Below are positions 20,758 through 29,106 of a stretch of DNA of 64,000 nucleotides, piece by piece. Numbering within the stretch: position 1 is the first letter of the stretch; each line of letters opens with the position of its first letter. The DNA comes from Planococcus ruber (GTDB taxonomy: Bacteria; Bacillota; Bacilli; Bacillales_A; Planococcaceae), in the NCBI RefSeq assembly GCF_022819085.1, contig NZ_JALHAG010000013.1:1-64000 (forward strand), in the 5' to 3' direction. The position numbers were made by a program, and so were the translations under genes. Below the pieces are notes generated by a model that worked only from the letters and a program-made list of their open reading frames with translations, made no database searches and was not told the DNA's origin.

Positions 20758-22122
20758 ATGAACGATAAACCCATAATCGAGGAAGGCCAAAAGTTCCCTT
20801 TAACGATTAAACGGCTAGGAATCAACGGTGAAGGCATCGGTTTCTTTAAACGCAATGTCATTTTTGTTCAAGGCGCATTGCCTGGCGAAGAAATCACCGC
20901 CCAAGTCACGAACATCAAACGGAATTTTGCCGAAGCCCGCATTTTAAAATTGCGCAAACCTTCTCCACACCGCCAGACGCCGCCTTGTCCGATCTATGAT
21001 TCATGCGGCGGCTGCCAGTTGCAGCATATGACGTATGGCCAGCAATTGGTTGAAAAAAGAGATTTGGTTGTTCAAGCGTTGGAGCGCTATTTGAAAGGGG
21101 TCAATGTCCAAGTCGAAAAAACGATTGGCATGGAAGAACCGTGGTATTACCGCAACAAAAGCCAGTTCCAGACACGCTTAAAAGGAAACCGCGTAATTGC
21201 CGGGCTGTTTGCAGAAGGCTCCCATCAATTATTGGACATTGAGCAATGCATCGTCCAACACCCGAATACGACACGCATCACGAATGACGTGAAGCGCGTA
21301 TTGGAGGATTTAAAAATTCCAATCTATGACGGCAAAACGATGAAGGGCATCATCCGGACGATCGTGGTCCGGACAGGCGTGGAAACCGGCGAAATCCAAA
21401 TCGTCCTGATTACGACGCGTGCCAAAATTCCACAAAAAGAATTCTTAGTGGAACTTCTTCAAAACTTGGATCCAAAAATCGTGTCCATCGTGCAAAATGT
21501 CAATAAAGAAAAAACTTCTTTAATTTTTGGCGAAGAGACTTTCACCCTTTACGGCAAAGACACGATTCATGAGAAACTTGGCGAATTGTCTTTCGACCTC
21601 TCCGCCCGGGCTTTCTTCCAATTGAATCCGATCCAGACCGTGAACCTCTATAATGAAATCAAACGCGCCGCTGATTTGACAGGCACCGAATCCGTCGTTG
21701 ACGCGTATTGCGGCGTCGGAACGATTGGAATGTGGCTCGCTGACCGCGCCAAGGAAATACGCGGCATGGACTTGATTCATGAAAGTGTGGTAGATGCGAA
21801 AGCGAACGCGAAAAAATTAGGCTATACCGCGAAATACGTGACCGGCAGTGCAGAGAAATGGCTGGAAACCTGGCGTACGGACGGCTATACGCCTGACGTA
21901 TTGACAGTGGATCCACCGCGCACCGGGCTTGGCGACTCATTGATCCAAACCATCTTGAAGGTGAAGCCGAAGCGTTTCGTCTACACGTCTTGCAACCCTT
22001 CTACGTTAGCGAAAGATTTGCAGCAGCTGACGAAAATCTACAAGATCGAATACATTCAGCCGGTCGACATGTTCCCGCAAACCGCCCAGGTGGAATCGGT
22101 GACAAAGCTGGTACTAAAATAA
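20758..22122 (+). CDS. rlmD: 23S rRNA (uracil-5-)-methyltransferase, RlmD/TrmA family (first copy)
   Basis: 454 residues. An N-terminal TRAM domain (residues 1-62) is followed by the iron-sulphur motif [14 protein letters not shown], the SAM site [16 protein letters not shown] near residue 315 and the catalytic cysteine loop [13 protein letters not shown] near residue 412. The enzyme makes 5-methyluridine in 23S rRNA; the target base cannot be read from sequence. A paralogue lies at 52130-53494, paralleling the YfjO/YefA pair of B. subtilis. AAAGGA precedes the ATG. Confidence 0.9.
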   Translation: MNDKPIIEEGQKFPLTIKRLGINGEGIGFFKRNVIFVQGALPGEEITAQVTNIKRNFAEARILKLRKPSPHRQTPPCPIYDSCGGCQLQHMTYGQQLVEKRDLVVQALERYLKGVNVQVEKTIGMEEPWYYRNKSQFQTRLKGNRVIAGLFAEGSHQLLDIEQCIVQHPNTTRITNDVKRVLEDLKIPIYDGKTMKGIIRTIVVRTGVETGEIQIVLITTRAKIPQKEFLVELLQNLDPKIVSIVQNVNKEKTSLIFGEETFTLYGKDTIHEKLGELSFDLSARAFFQLNPIQTVNLYNEIKRAADLTGTESVVDAYCGVGTIGMWLADRAKEIRGMDLIHESVVDAKANAKKLGYTAKYVTGSAEKWLETWRTDGYTPDVLTVDPPRTGLGDSLIQTILKVKPKRFVYTSCNPSTLAKDLQQLTKIYKIEYIQPVDMFPQTAQVESVTKLVLK

Positions 22123-22146
22123 GAAAACGGACGCTGAACACCAAAA

Positions 22147-22180
22147 AAGGCACGGAAGCCATAAAAGCTTCCGTGCCTTT
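22147..22180. terminator. Terminator hairpin, copy 1 (rlmD end)
   Basis: Stem AAGGCACGGAAGC / GCTTCCGTGCCTT, bidirectional in form, 24 bases past the rlmD stop. The same 34 bases recur without change at 22536-22569. Confidence 0.92.
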
Positions 22181-22535
22181 AGTATGTTGGAAAAAATAGA
22201 AATGGAAAAAATCAATTTGAAACTCGCTATTCCGCAGTCAACCGCTGCGAAGCGGTTGACCGCGGAATAGCGGTTGACCGTGGAATAGCGAAGTTGATCG
22301 CTCCTGCGACGAGCTCGCACAGGAGCAAGTATTTTAAAACGATGCTTTTAAAAAAACATCGTTCCCTGTTTAGCTCTATATCTTTAGGGAGTGTTCCAGC
22401 ACCGGCGCGGTTCCGAACAGGGTGGAGCAATAAGACGAGTGGGTTTCTCGGCTTATTGTGGGAACGCTGTCCATAGCGCCGCAGTGCGGCTTCCAGGAGC
22501 AGATGCTCTCATCTAATTAATTTCTCTACAATCTG
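22181..22535 (+). repeat. Dispersed structured element, copy 1, between duplicated terminators
   Basis: No gene is supported in this 355-base gap. Bases 22184-22232 and 22374-22534 resemble, in the same order, the two ends of the element at 62673-62932 read on the minus strand; the shared core GAGTGGGTTTCTCGG is identical and much of the 160-base right part agrees. The middle is unique here: it holds nested inverted repeats built from CGCTATTCCG and CAACCGCT with their complements, then GCTCCTGCG / CGCACAGGAGC. The whole is bracketed by two identical terminator hairpins. Confidence 0.8.
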
Positions 22536-22569
22536 AAGGCACGGAAGCCATAAAAGCTTCCGTGCCTTT
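22536..22569. terminator. Terminator hairpin, copy 2 (MFS gene end)
   Basis: A 34-base exact repeat of the hairpin at 22147-22180, placed directly behind the convergent transporter gene. Confidence 0.92.
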
Positions 22570-22575
22570 TTCCAT

Positions 22576-23763
22576 TTAACTAAACTCTGCTTCCGGTTCT
22601 TTTTTCTTTCCGCCGAACAGGAGGATAACCAGGAAAATGGCGAGCAATATGGCGGCGATCAATAACAGGAAACTGAGCCCCCCCGAATGCTGGACAAAAA
22701 GTCCGCCTAAAAACGGGCCGGTCAAACTCCCGATGCTGAAAGCGATGCCGCAAAGCAAATTGCCGGTCGGCAGCAAATCTTTTGGCATCAAATCCGCCAT
22801 AAATGAAATGCCTAGAGAAAACGTGGATCCGACAAACATTCCCGCCAAGGCAAAAAATCCAACAGTAACCCAGGCATAGGCTTCGAAAAAGCTGCCAATG
22901 CCAAACACAAGAGCACCGCCGGACAAAGCGATGATCAACACATTCCTTCTGCCGTAACGGTCGCTTAAACTTCCGAGCGGCAATTGCGTGGCAATGGCGC
23001 CTAAAGAAAACGCAGCAAGCATGATCGAAACCATTCCGACATCAATCGATTGCCTTAACGCGTACACAGGATAAATGGAATTTAAGGAAGCTTCCAAAAA
23101 ACCGTAGCCGAGCGGCGGCAAAAATGCGACCCAAGCGATGACAATCGCCGCTTTAAACCGCCCAAGAGTGCCCGTGCTCGCCATGCTACCGCTTGAAACT
23201 TCCGGAAAATCATTTCTTAACAAGAACACCAGCGACCAAGCAATCAGGCAAAGAACGCCTGAAATGATGAAAGGCAGCGCTTCAAAAATATTGACCAATG
23301 GCACAAACAAAGGCCCAGCGCCAAACCCTACACTAAAAGACATGCCGTAGATGGCGATATTCCTGCCTAAACGGTGCTGAGGCGAAAAACTCGTAATCCA
23401 TGTTTGGGTGGAGAAATGCAGTGCTTGGTCCCCGACGCCAATCAATACGCGCAAAATAAACCAGAACAATATGCTTTTCCATAAAGGAAATAAGAAAAGC
23501 GAGGCAATTACCAGTCCGCCGCCGAGGAGAATCAACGGCTTATAGCCGAATCGCCGCAATTGCGGTTCCATGAAAGGCGCGATAATCAATGTTCCTATGT
23601 ACAGTCCCGTAGCGCTGAGCCCATTTAAAGTTGAAGAGATGCCGTCCTGCTCAAAAATAACGGCAATCAGCGGCAACAGCATGCCTTGGGAAAAACCCGA
23701 AATCGATACGATGGCGACCAATATCCAGAACCTGGCGCGGTCGCTTTTTACAAATGTTTTCAT
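22576..23763 (-). CDS. Major facilitator superfamily transporter (12-helix)
   Basis: 395 residues with twelve hydrophobic segments. The cytoplasmic loop motif between helices 2 and 3 is replaced by RRFGYKP, and the equivalent loop in the second half is intact as GSLSDRYGRRNVL near residue 260. This is the layout of DHA1-type drug or metabolite efflux proteins; no substrate can be assigned. AAGGAGG precedes the ATG. It is divergent from the OsmC gene, sharing an 80-base promoter region. Confidence 0.85.
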   Translation of the reverse strand: MKTFVKSDRARFWILVAIVSISGFSQGMLLPLIAVIFEQDGISSTLNGLSATGLYIGTLIIAPFMEPQLRRFGYKPLILLGGGLVIASLFLFPLWKSILFWFILRVLIGVGDQALHFSTQTWITSFSPQHRLGRNIAIYGMSFSVGFGAGPLFVPLVNIFEALPFIISGVLCLIAWSLVFLLRNDFPEVSSGSMASTGTLGRFKAAIVIAWVAFLPPLGYGFLEASLNSIYPVYALRQSIDVGMVSIMLAAFSLGAIATQLPLGSLSDRYGRRNVLIIALSGGALVFGIGSFFEAYAWVTVGFFALAGMFVGSTFSLGISFMADLMPKDLLPTGNLLCGIAFSIGSLTGPFLGGLFVQHSGGLSFLLLIAAILLAIFLVILLFGGKKKEPEAEFS

Positions 23764-23844
23764 TGGTGCCTCCTTGATAATGCGCGTTCATTTAACTTCA
23801 GTAAGAATTCAGTTACAATTTTACCATAAGGAGGCGTTAACTAA

Positions 23845-24228
23845 ATGAATTATTCAATGAACGAAAATGGTTTTACGGGAAAATTGCCTTTTGGAGAAAT
23901 TGAGATATCCGGCAATGAGCAATACGGTTTCCGCCCTTATCAATTACTGGTTTCTTCACTCGCTGTCTGCAGCGGCGGAGTGATGCGGAAAGTATTGGAG
24001 AAAATGCGGATGCCGGCGGATGATATCCAAATTAAAGTGAAAGAGGTCGTGCGCGTCGAGGATGAAGCTGACCGGGTTTCAAAAGTGCACATTCACTTTA
24101 CCCTACAAGGAAAGATCGAAGAAAGCAAGATGGAACGCGTCATGGAGCTGACCCGGAAGAATTGTTCGATGGTTCAAAGTGTCAAAGATTCCATCGAAAT
24201 TATTGAAACGTACGAATTGACGCGTTGA
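23845..24228 (+). CDS. OsmC family protein
   Basis: 127 residues of the OsmC/Ohr fold, whose members are thiol-dependent hydroperoxide reductases or proteins of unknown role. One cysteine lies in SSLAVCSGGVMRKVLEKM on the central helix, and a second in RKNCSMVQSV, matching the two-cysteine pattern of the family. It is short and lacks the N-terminal arm of classical Ohr, as in the B. subtilis YmaD/YhfA-like group. AAGGAGG precedes the ATG. Confidence 0.88.
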   Translation: MNYSMNENGFTGKLPFGEIEISGNEQYGFRPYQLLVSSLAVCSGGVMRKVLEKMRMPADDIQIKVKEVVRVEDEADRVSKVHIHFTLQGKIEESKMERVMELTRKNCSMVQSVKDSIEIIETYELTR

Positions 24229-24249
24229 GTTGAATCCATTCAAACCACA

Positions 24250-24294
24250 AAAGGTTCAGTCCGTATCTGTATGACAGAATGCGGCTGAACCTTT
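24250..24294 (+). terminator. Terminator of the OsmC gene
   Basis: Ten-base stem AAAGGTTCAG / CTGAACCTTT with a long loop that can form further pairs (CCG / CGG), followed by a short T-rich stretch. Confidence 0.65.
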
Positions 24295-24575
24295 AGGTTT
24301 TCATAATATCCAATTTTGTTATTTCCATAGTTTAATTTCTTCGGCTAAGCTGCCGGTGAAATGTTCGAACCCCCTCCTTTGTCCTCTACAATGATTGGTT
24401 TCGACGATTCACTTCGGCCTCCCCTCTCATTTGATTAACATCACTTTAACACAAAACGAAAGTTAAGTAAATATTCTAAATACATAAAATTGATAAATAA
24501 TTAGTTTTGCCTATAGAGTGTTGAAATTCCATGCTTTTTCCGCTACGATATAACAAGCGAAATGAGGTGTATCCA
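24295..24575. other. Intergenic stretch, no supported gene
   Basis: 280 bases between the OsmC terminator and the next gene. The plus strand has only AT-rich sequence that could hold a promoter. The minus strand contains AAAGGAGGGGG followed by an open frame FEHFTGSLAEEIKLWK ending in TAA near 24321, but with no ATG, GTG or TTG start; it may be the tail of a decayed gene. Confidence 0.5.
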
Positions 24576-24770
24576 ATGGGAAAATCCATTACGAATAAAG
24601 AGCAGCAAGTATCTTACATGAAACAGCGATTGAATATGTTTTTAGAAGTCCTTGATGCCATTGAACCAGAAAATACCGAGCTCGAAGATATCGACCGGCT
24701 AATTGCCATGGTCGATGATCTTGATGAGAAAATGCAGCAATTTAAATCACGTCCAGAAGATGAAAAATAA
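24576..24770 (+). CDS. SE1561 family small protein
   Basis: 64 residues, acidic and helical, with the pattern QQVSYMKQRLNMFLEVLDAI followed by a second helix of alternating Asp and Leu (DIDRLIAMVDDLDEKM). It matches a small conserved family of Bacillales named SE1561 after a staphylococcal protein; function unknown. The ATG at 24576 has TGAGGTG upstream; an in-frame ATG at 24531 lacks one and its extension looks non-coding. Confidence 0.8.
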   Translation: MGKSITNKEQQVSYMKQRLNMFLEVLDAIEPENTELEDIDRLIAMVDDLDEKMQQFKSRPEDEK

Positions 24771-24781
24771 GGCCAGCCGCT

Positions 24782-24840
24782 AAAAAAGCTTCTCCGCCAT
24801 CAGCACAATTGATGGCGGAGAAGCTTTTTTTATGGCAGTT
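24782..24840. terminator. Bidirectional terminator
   Basis: Very long stem AAAAAAGCTTCTCCGCCATC and its complement around a short loop, between the convergent SE1561 and YihY genes. Confidence 0.93.
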
Positions 24841-25710
24841 TTATAAATTGCGTTGCCTACGATCCAGACTGTTTCGTCTGCCCTGCATGACGGCATTGAT
24901 CTGGCCGCCGACGAGCAGCAGCATTGCTGATAAGTAAAGCCAAATCATCAGCATGATTATGCCCCCGATGCTGCCGTATGTAGCAGAGAACGTAGCAAAA
25001 TGGTTGATGTACAAAGAAAAAATGTAGGAAACCGCGATCCATCCGATAGAGGTGAAAGCAGCTCCCACCATGACGCTTCGCACATCCAGCCGGACATTCG
25101 GCGCCACCCAATAGATGACCGAACACACCGCAAAAATGATTAAAGGCGGTATCGTAAAACGCAATCGACTCCAAAGCTCCAGAAAGCTATCTTCCAATCC
25201 AAGGAAAGAGGAAAGAAAAACACCGGTCTGTTGACCGAAAATCGGCAAGACTAAAGCAACAATCATGATGAAAATCATCAAGATCGTCGAAAGGATCGAC
25301 ATCCCCCGGGCGATAAGAAACGGCCGGTTCTCTTCAACTCCGTAGGAGAAGTTCAACGATTTGATCAACGCATCCATGCCCAAACTGGCGGACCATATCG
25401 TTGCGATGATCCCAAATGACAACAGCCTTCCATTTTGGTTGGTCATAATATCCTGCAATGTTTCTTCAATGATGGCATAGACTTCAGCAGGAGCTACTTC
25501 CTGCAAAAATCCATAAATTTGATCTGACGAAAGATTCAAGTAGGGCAATAGCGTCACAAGAAAAATAAGCAAAGGAAAGATAGACAGCAGGAAAAAGAAC
25601 GCTAATTGCGCTCCCAGTCCTTGCACATCTATTTCTTGGATCCGTTTGCCTACTTCTTTCAGGAAGCCCTTAGCCGTGGTGACGTCATGGCTCACCTGCA
25701 AGTTATTCAA
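24841..25710 (-). CDS. YihY/BrkB family integral membrane protein
   Basis: About 289 residues with six hydrophobic segments and the family signatures GLGAQLAFFFLLSIFPLLIFL near residue 32 and YGSIGGIIMLMIWLYLSAM near residue 240. It matches B. subtilis YfkH. The old name ribonuclease BN is wrong for this family; a transport role has been proposed but not shown. The reading frame opens with TTG at 25710 behind a weak GAAGAG, and no ATG lies near, so the start is uncertain. It follows the YtxH gene by 50 bases and probably shares its transcript. Confidence 0.85.
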   Translation of the reverse strand: MNNLQVSHDVTTAKGFLKEVGKRIQEIDVQGLGAQLAFFFLLSIFPLLIFLVTLLPYLNLSSDQIYGFLQEVAPAEVYAIIEETLQDIMTNQNGRLLSFGIIATIWSASLGMDALIKSLNFSYGVEENRPFLIARGMSILSTILMIFIMIVALVLPIFGQQTGVFLSSFLGLEDSFLELWSRLRFTIPPLIIFAVCSVIYWVAPNVRLDVRSVMVGAAFTSIGWIAVSYIFSLYINHFATFSATYGSIGGIIMLMIWLYLSAMLLLVGGQINAVMQGRRNSLDRRQRNL

Positions 25711-25760
25711 GCGCTCTTCGGAATCAGTTGATGGCCGTTGCGATTCTTTCCTGATTGGAA

Positions 25761-26210
25761 TTACCCGTTTTTTGTAGAGCTTGAATTAGATGATGTGGAA
25801 GAACTGCTGTCATCGGTCAAAGATGAAGAGGCAGAAGGATTGTCTTCCTTCAAAGCAGTTAAGACATCGTCTTTTGAATCAAGCACAGCGTCTTTCGTGT
25901 CTACAAATGCCTCTTTCGTTTCCAATGCCATGTCTTTTACATGCGGAGTCAATTCTTTCAATTCGTTGACTTTTTCCCCCACATAAGAAGCATCATCGGA
26001 AATACGGGCATAGAGATTTTGAACTCTTTCCGTCTGCTGTTGGACAGCCGACATGAGCTCGTCTCTGTTCGAAGCATAGTATTTTGCATTGCTGGATAAT
26101 TTCTTGGATTTGTCCATTACATCATTTCTTGTATTTTTGTCGAAGAGGGAAACGATAATCCCCATTGCTGCTCCTACTAATAATCCCGTTAATAATTTGT
26201 TTTGGCTCAT
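25761..26210 (-). CDS. YtxH domain general-stress-like protein
   Basis: 149 residues. One N-terminal hydrophobic segment (LLTGLLVGAAMGIIVSLF) with small glycine-rich spacing is the YtxH hallmark; the rest is a charged coiled coil ending in a serine-rich tail (SASSSLTDDSSSSTSSNSSS). YtxH proteins are general-stress proteins in Bacillus; a membrane-linked role is assumed. The ATG at 26210 has GGAGG upstream; the longer frame to 26273 does not. Confidence 0.85.
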   Translation of the reverse strand: MSQNKLLTGLLVGAAMGIIVSLFDKNTRNDVMDKSKKLSSNAKYYASNRDELMSAVQQQTERVQNLYARISDDASYVGEKVNELKELTPHVKDMALETKEAFVDTKDAVLDSKDDVLTALKEDNPSASSSLTDDSSSSTSSNSSSTKNG

Positions 26211-26314
26211 TCTAAATTCCTCCCAATCAAATATGATACTTGCATCTCTTTTGGATTTTCCCTCTATTCCCATATTTTAAACTTTCCCTCCTTTTTATTT
26301 TTTTCAAAAAAGTC

Positions 26315-26372
26315 TTGACTCTCGGTTTGATATTTTGGAATATTAAATCTTAAGGAGGTTTTGGAATATTAA
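26315..26372 (+). promoter_or_regulatory. Symporter promoter with a 14-base direct repeat
   Basis: TTGACT (26315-26320) with an AATATT -10-like box after 18 bases. TTTTGGAATATTAA occurs twice, at 26333-26346 over the -10 box and at 26359-26372 just downstream. A well-formed AAGGAGG between the copies has no gene behind it. The repeats look like a pair of operator half-sites. Confidence 0.5.
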
Positions 26373-26407
26373 GAAGAGTAGACGAATTGATTGAAGGAGA
26401 TGAGAAA

Positions 26408-27769
26408 ATGGAGCAATTGGAGAATATTTTAAGCGATATTAGCGGTTTCATCTGGGGTCCTGCTTTACTTGTTTTAATCGTCGGCACCGGCATTTACTTG
26501 ACTGTGCGCCTTGGTTTGCTGCAAGTCCGAATGTTGCCTTATGCATTAAAACTGGTTTTCTCAAAAAATCAGGATAAGACTTCTAAAGGCGATATCAGCC
26601 ATTTCGAAGCTCTTTCAACTGCCTTGGCTGCAACTGTCGGCACCGGTAATATCGTCGGAGTTGCAACGGCGGTCGTGCTCGGTGGACCCGGCGCTGTTTT
26701 TTGGATGTGGATTTCTGCATTTTTTGGGATGGCAACGAAATATGGCGAAGCGGTTTTAGCTGTTAAATACCGGATCACCGATGCGAAGGGACAGATGGCC
26801 GGTGGACCTATGTATTACCTTGAGCATGGTCTAAAGCAAAAATGGCTTGGCGTCATATTTGCGATTTTCGGCGCCATTGCGGCTTTTGGCATCGGCAATG
26901 GAACACAATCAAACTCAGTAGCGGGCATCGTCCGTGACACATTCAGTGTGCCGACTTGGATTACCGGAATCATTCTTACTTTATTTGCCGGAGCTGTCAT
27001 TTTAGGCGGCGTCAAAGTAATAGGGAAAGTGACTTCTTATTTTGTGCCATTCATGGCTTTGTTTTATATCATTGCTGGCGCTATTATCATGCTTACGAAT
27101 ATTGACCTTATCTGGCCAGCGGTTACAACAATCTTCACTTCTGCCTTTACAGGAGAAGCTGCTGTCGGCGGCGCGATCGGCGCAGCCATCCGCTACGGGG
27201 TTGCCCGAGGCGTATTCTCGAACGAAGCAGGACTTGGATCAGCTCCGATTGCTGCTGCGGCAGCCAAAACGGATATGCCTGGACGCCAGGCGCTCGTTTC
27301 GATGACACAAGTATTTATCGATACGCTGATCATCTGTTCAATCACTGGAATTACTATCGTCATGTCAGGCATGTACACGGATAAATCCCTTGAAGGTTCA
27401 GCACTCACGACTGCTGCTTTCGAGCAATTCTTGGGACCAATCGGACCAATCATTGTAGCGATCGGATTAATTTTCTTCGCTTCTTCTACCATTATCGGCT
27501 GGTCGTATTATGGCGAGAAATGCTTCCAGTATTTATTCAAGAACCCAGCCCTACTGATCGTCTACCGTATTGCCTTCATTGTGATGGTGTTTGTCGGCGC
27601 TACGGTTTCGCTAGACTTGATCTGGATGTTCTCGGATATCATGAACGGCTTGATGGCCATTCCGAACTTAATCGGCTTGCTTGGCTTGTCCGGTGTCATG
27701 GCGCTCGAAACACGACGCATTGTAAAAAAAGTAAAAGAGGAAAAAGCAGAAGCCCAAGCTGGCAATTGA
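26408..27769 (+). CDS. Alanine/glycine/glutamine:cation symporter (AgcS family)
   Basis: 453 residues with ten to eleven membrane helices. The AgcS sodium-coupled family motif TVGTGNIVGVATAVVLGGPGA lies near residue 76, and NEAGLGSAPIAAAAAKT near residue 281 is the second signature. It resembles B. subtilis AlsT, now thought to import glutamine or alanine with sodium. The ATG at 26408 has GAAGGAG upstream; a TTG at 26387 would start before that site. Confidence 0.9.
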   Translation: MEQLENILSDISGFIWGPALLVLIVGTGIYLTVRLGLLQVRMLPYALKLVFSKNQDKTSKGDISHFEALSTALAATVGTGNIVGVATAVVLGGPGAVFWMWISAFFGMATKYGEAVLAVKYRITDAKGQMAGGPMYYLEHGLKQKWLGVIFAIFGAIAAFGIGNGTQSNSVAGIVRDTFSVPTWITGIILTLFAGAVILGGVKVIGKVTSYFVPFMALFYIIAGAIIMLTNIDLIWPAVTTIFTSAFTGEAAVGGAIGAAIRYGVARGVFSNEAGLGSAPIAAAAAKTDMPGRQALVSMTQVFIDTLIICSITGITIVMSGMYTDKSLEGSALTTAAFEQFLGPIGPIIVAIGLIFFASSTIIGWSYYGEKCFQYLFKNPALLIVYRIAFIVMVFVGATVSLDLIWMFSDIMNGLMAIPNLIGLLGLSGVMALETRRIVKKVKEEKAEAQAGN

Positions 27770-27789
27770 CTTTTTTTTTGAACAGTGAA

Positions 27790-27828
27790 ATGATGGGTTA
27801 TACCCTTCGAAAGGCAGGAACCCATCAT
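27790..27828 (+). promoter_or_regulatory. Inverted repeat covering the start codon of the DUF1128 gene
   Basis: ATGATGGGTT (27790-27799) is the exact complement of AACCCATCAT (27819-27828), whose last two bases are the A and T of the start codon. The loop contains CCTTCGAAAGG, which can form an inner hairpin using the AAGG of the ribosome site. Folded, the RNA would hide the translation start. Confidence 0.55.
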
Positions 27829-28048
27829 GGATCTATCAAAACCATCAAATGAAAACATTACGTTTATGATCGAAGAAATTAAGGCAAAATTGCGCATGGT
27901 CAATGTGGATGCGATGAAATCCGAGCATTTCAACAATTCGCAGTACGAAGACCTGCTGGATTTATATGAAATGGTGAAAAGCCGCGACAACATTACACCA
28001 AACGAAATGCAGGCCATCGCGAAAGAGCTTGGCTCATTGCGCAAATAA
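27827..28048 (+). CDS. DUF1128 protein (YfkK family)
   Basis: 73 residues, all helical, matching DUF1128 (UPF0435, B. subtilis YfkK) over its whole length with NITFMIEEIKAKLRMVN and the C-terminal KELGSLRK. No function is known. Its ATG and ribosome site lie within a ten-base inverted repeat. A terminator follows directly. Confidence 0.9.
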   Translation: MDLSKPSNENITFMIEEIKAKLRMVNVDAMKSEHFNNSQYEDLLDLYEMVKSRDNITPNEMQAIAKELGSLRK

Positions 28049-28052
28049 CACA

Positions 28053-28090
28053 AAAACCCCGACTTCGGCAGACGCCAAGGTCGGGGTTTT
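28053..28090. terminator. Bidirectional terminator
   Basis: Stem AAAACCCCGAC / GTCGGGGTTTT with an inner CTT / AAG pairing, between the convergent DUF1128 and methyltransferase genes. Confidence 0.9.
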
Positions 28091-28119
28091 CATTTTCTTA
28101 TTAACTCTAACCAGCAGTG

Positions 28120-29106
28120 TCAGCCCCTCTTTTGGTATTGGGCGATGTACCAGCTGCCTTCTTTGATGACGGTTTTAATGCCGAGCATCTCAAGGCCTGC
28201 CTCTTCTCCCCACTCCGCGAGTTCGTCCCGGGTCGGCAATCGGTACAGATTGTCGAATGAGGAGAAGAAGCTATTGAAGACATTGGCAAACGGCGGATCT
28301 TCTACACTGCCGGCAATCGGAGTGACGACGGACAGGATGCCGCCGTCATTCAGCCAACTGGCGAGCTCTGTAAACAGTTCTTGCCGTTTTTCCAAGTCAA
28401 TATAATGGATGACATTGTTCATCATGACCATATCCTGCTGCTTTTCAGGATGGTAATTCCATAAATCCGCATTTTCAATGGTGATGTTTTCATTGTCCCG
28501 TGTGTTTTCTTGCGCTTTTTCGGTTACGGCCGGACTAATTTCAATTCCGGTGAATTCGGTATTCGGAAAGCGTTCAGCAAGCTTTTGGATATAGCCGGCT
28601 TCGCCGCATCCGATATCCAGTACCGTCTTGCAGTCATTCTCCCTGATTTTCTTGGACATTTTAGGCAATGCCAATACTTCGAGCAGCCGGCTCGTTTCGG
28701 CCACGGTCGGTGCATGCTTTTCTTCATCAAAATGGTTGCGGCTTTGCTTCCGCATCATTTCGGGATAGCTTAACAACGTCGGAATATGCAATTCCATCAT
28801 TTCTTTCAATAAGACACCGGAGGAATAATTTCCTTTCGGCTTCGGCAGCTTCCACACATGGCTGATTTTATAGCGCCCTCTCCCCGCCTCTTTCAAATGG
28901 CCGATCGATAAGCCAACGTTGACCCATTGATCCAATAGATTTTCATCCAATTGGTAGGCATCGGCCACATCAAATTTCGACATGGGCCGTTCGAAAGCTT
29001 TAAATAAATCCAGTTCATAGCCCACATACGCGTGCCAGCTATAGAGGAACGGTTCATTCCGTTTCATGTACATTCTTGCTTTAAACATATTCATTACATC
29101 TATCAT
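28120..29106 (-). CDS. Class I SAM-dependent methyltransferase with dimerisation domain
   Basis: About 328 residues. Residues 1-140 form a helical domain resembling the dimerisation/winged-helix domain of small-molecule O-methyltransferases; the catalytic domain follows with the SAM motif VLDIGCGEAGYIQKLAERFP near residue 173 and the acidic loop GIEISPAV. The substrate is unknown. The ATG at 29106 overlaps the stop of the monooxygenase as ATGA with GGAGGG six bases upstream, so the two enzymes are made together. Confidence 0.82.
   Translation of the reverse strand: MIDVMNMFKARMYMKRNEPFLYSWHAYVGYELDLFKAFERPMSKFDVADAYQLDENLLDQWVNVGLSIGHLKEAGRGRYKISHVWKLPKPKGNYSSGVLLKEMMELHIPTLLSYPEMMRKQSRNHFDEEKHAPTVAETSRLLEVLALPKMSKKIRENDCKTVLDIGCGEAGYIQKLAERFPNTEFTGIEISPAVTEKAQENTRDNENITIENADLWNYHPEKQQDMVMMNNVIHYIDLEKRQELFTELASWLNDGGILSVVTPIAGSVEDPPFANVFNSFFSSFDNLYRLPTRDELAEWGEEAGLEMLGIKTVIKEGSWYIAQYQKRG

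Noticed and set aside
22294-22476. 60-codon plus-strand frame in the first dispersed element
   Set aside because: The frame does not agree with the one shared with the second copy of the element and has no ribosome site.
24321-24410. Minus-strand open frame ending FEHFTGSLAEEIKLWK with a strong AAAGGAGGGGG inside
   Set aside because: There is no ATG, GTG or TTG at a usable distance. It may be a gene remnant but cannot be supported as a gene.
26353-26374. AAGGAGG followed by TTG GAA TAT TAA before the symporter gene, a possible three-codon leader peptide
   Set aside because: A three-codon frame is expected by chance and the TTG is closer to the ribosome site than usual.
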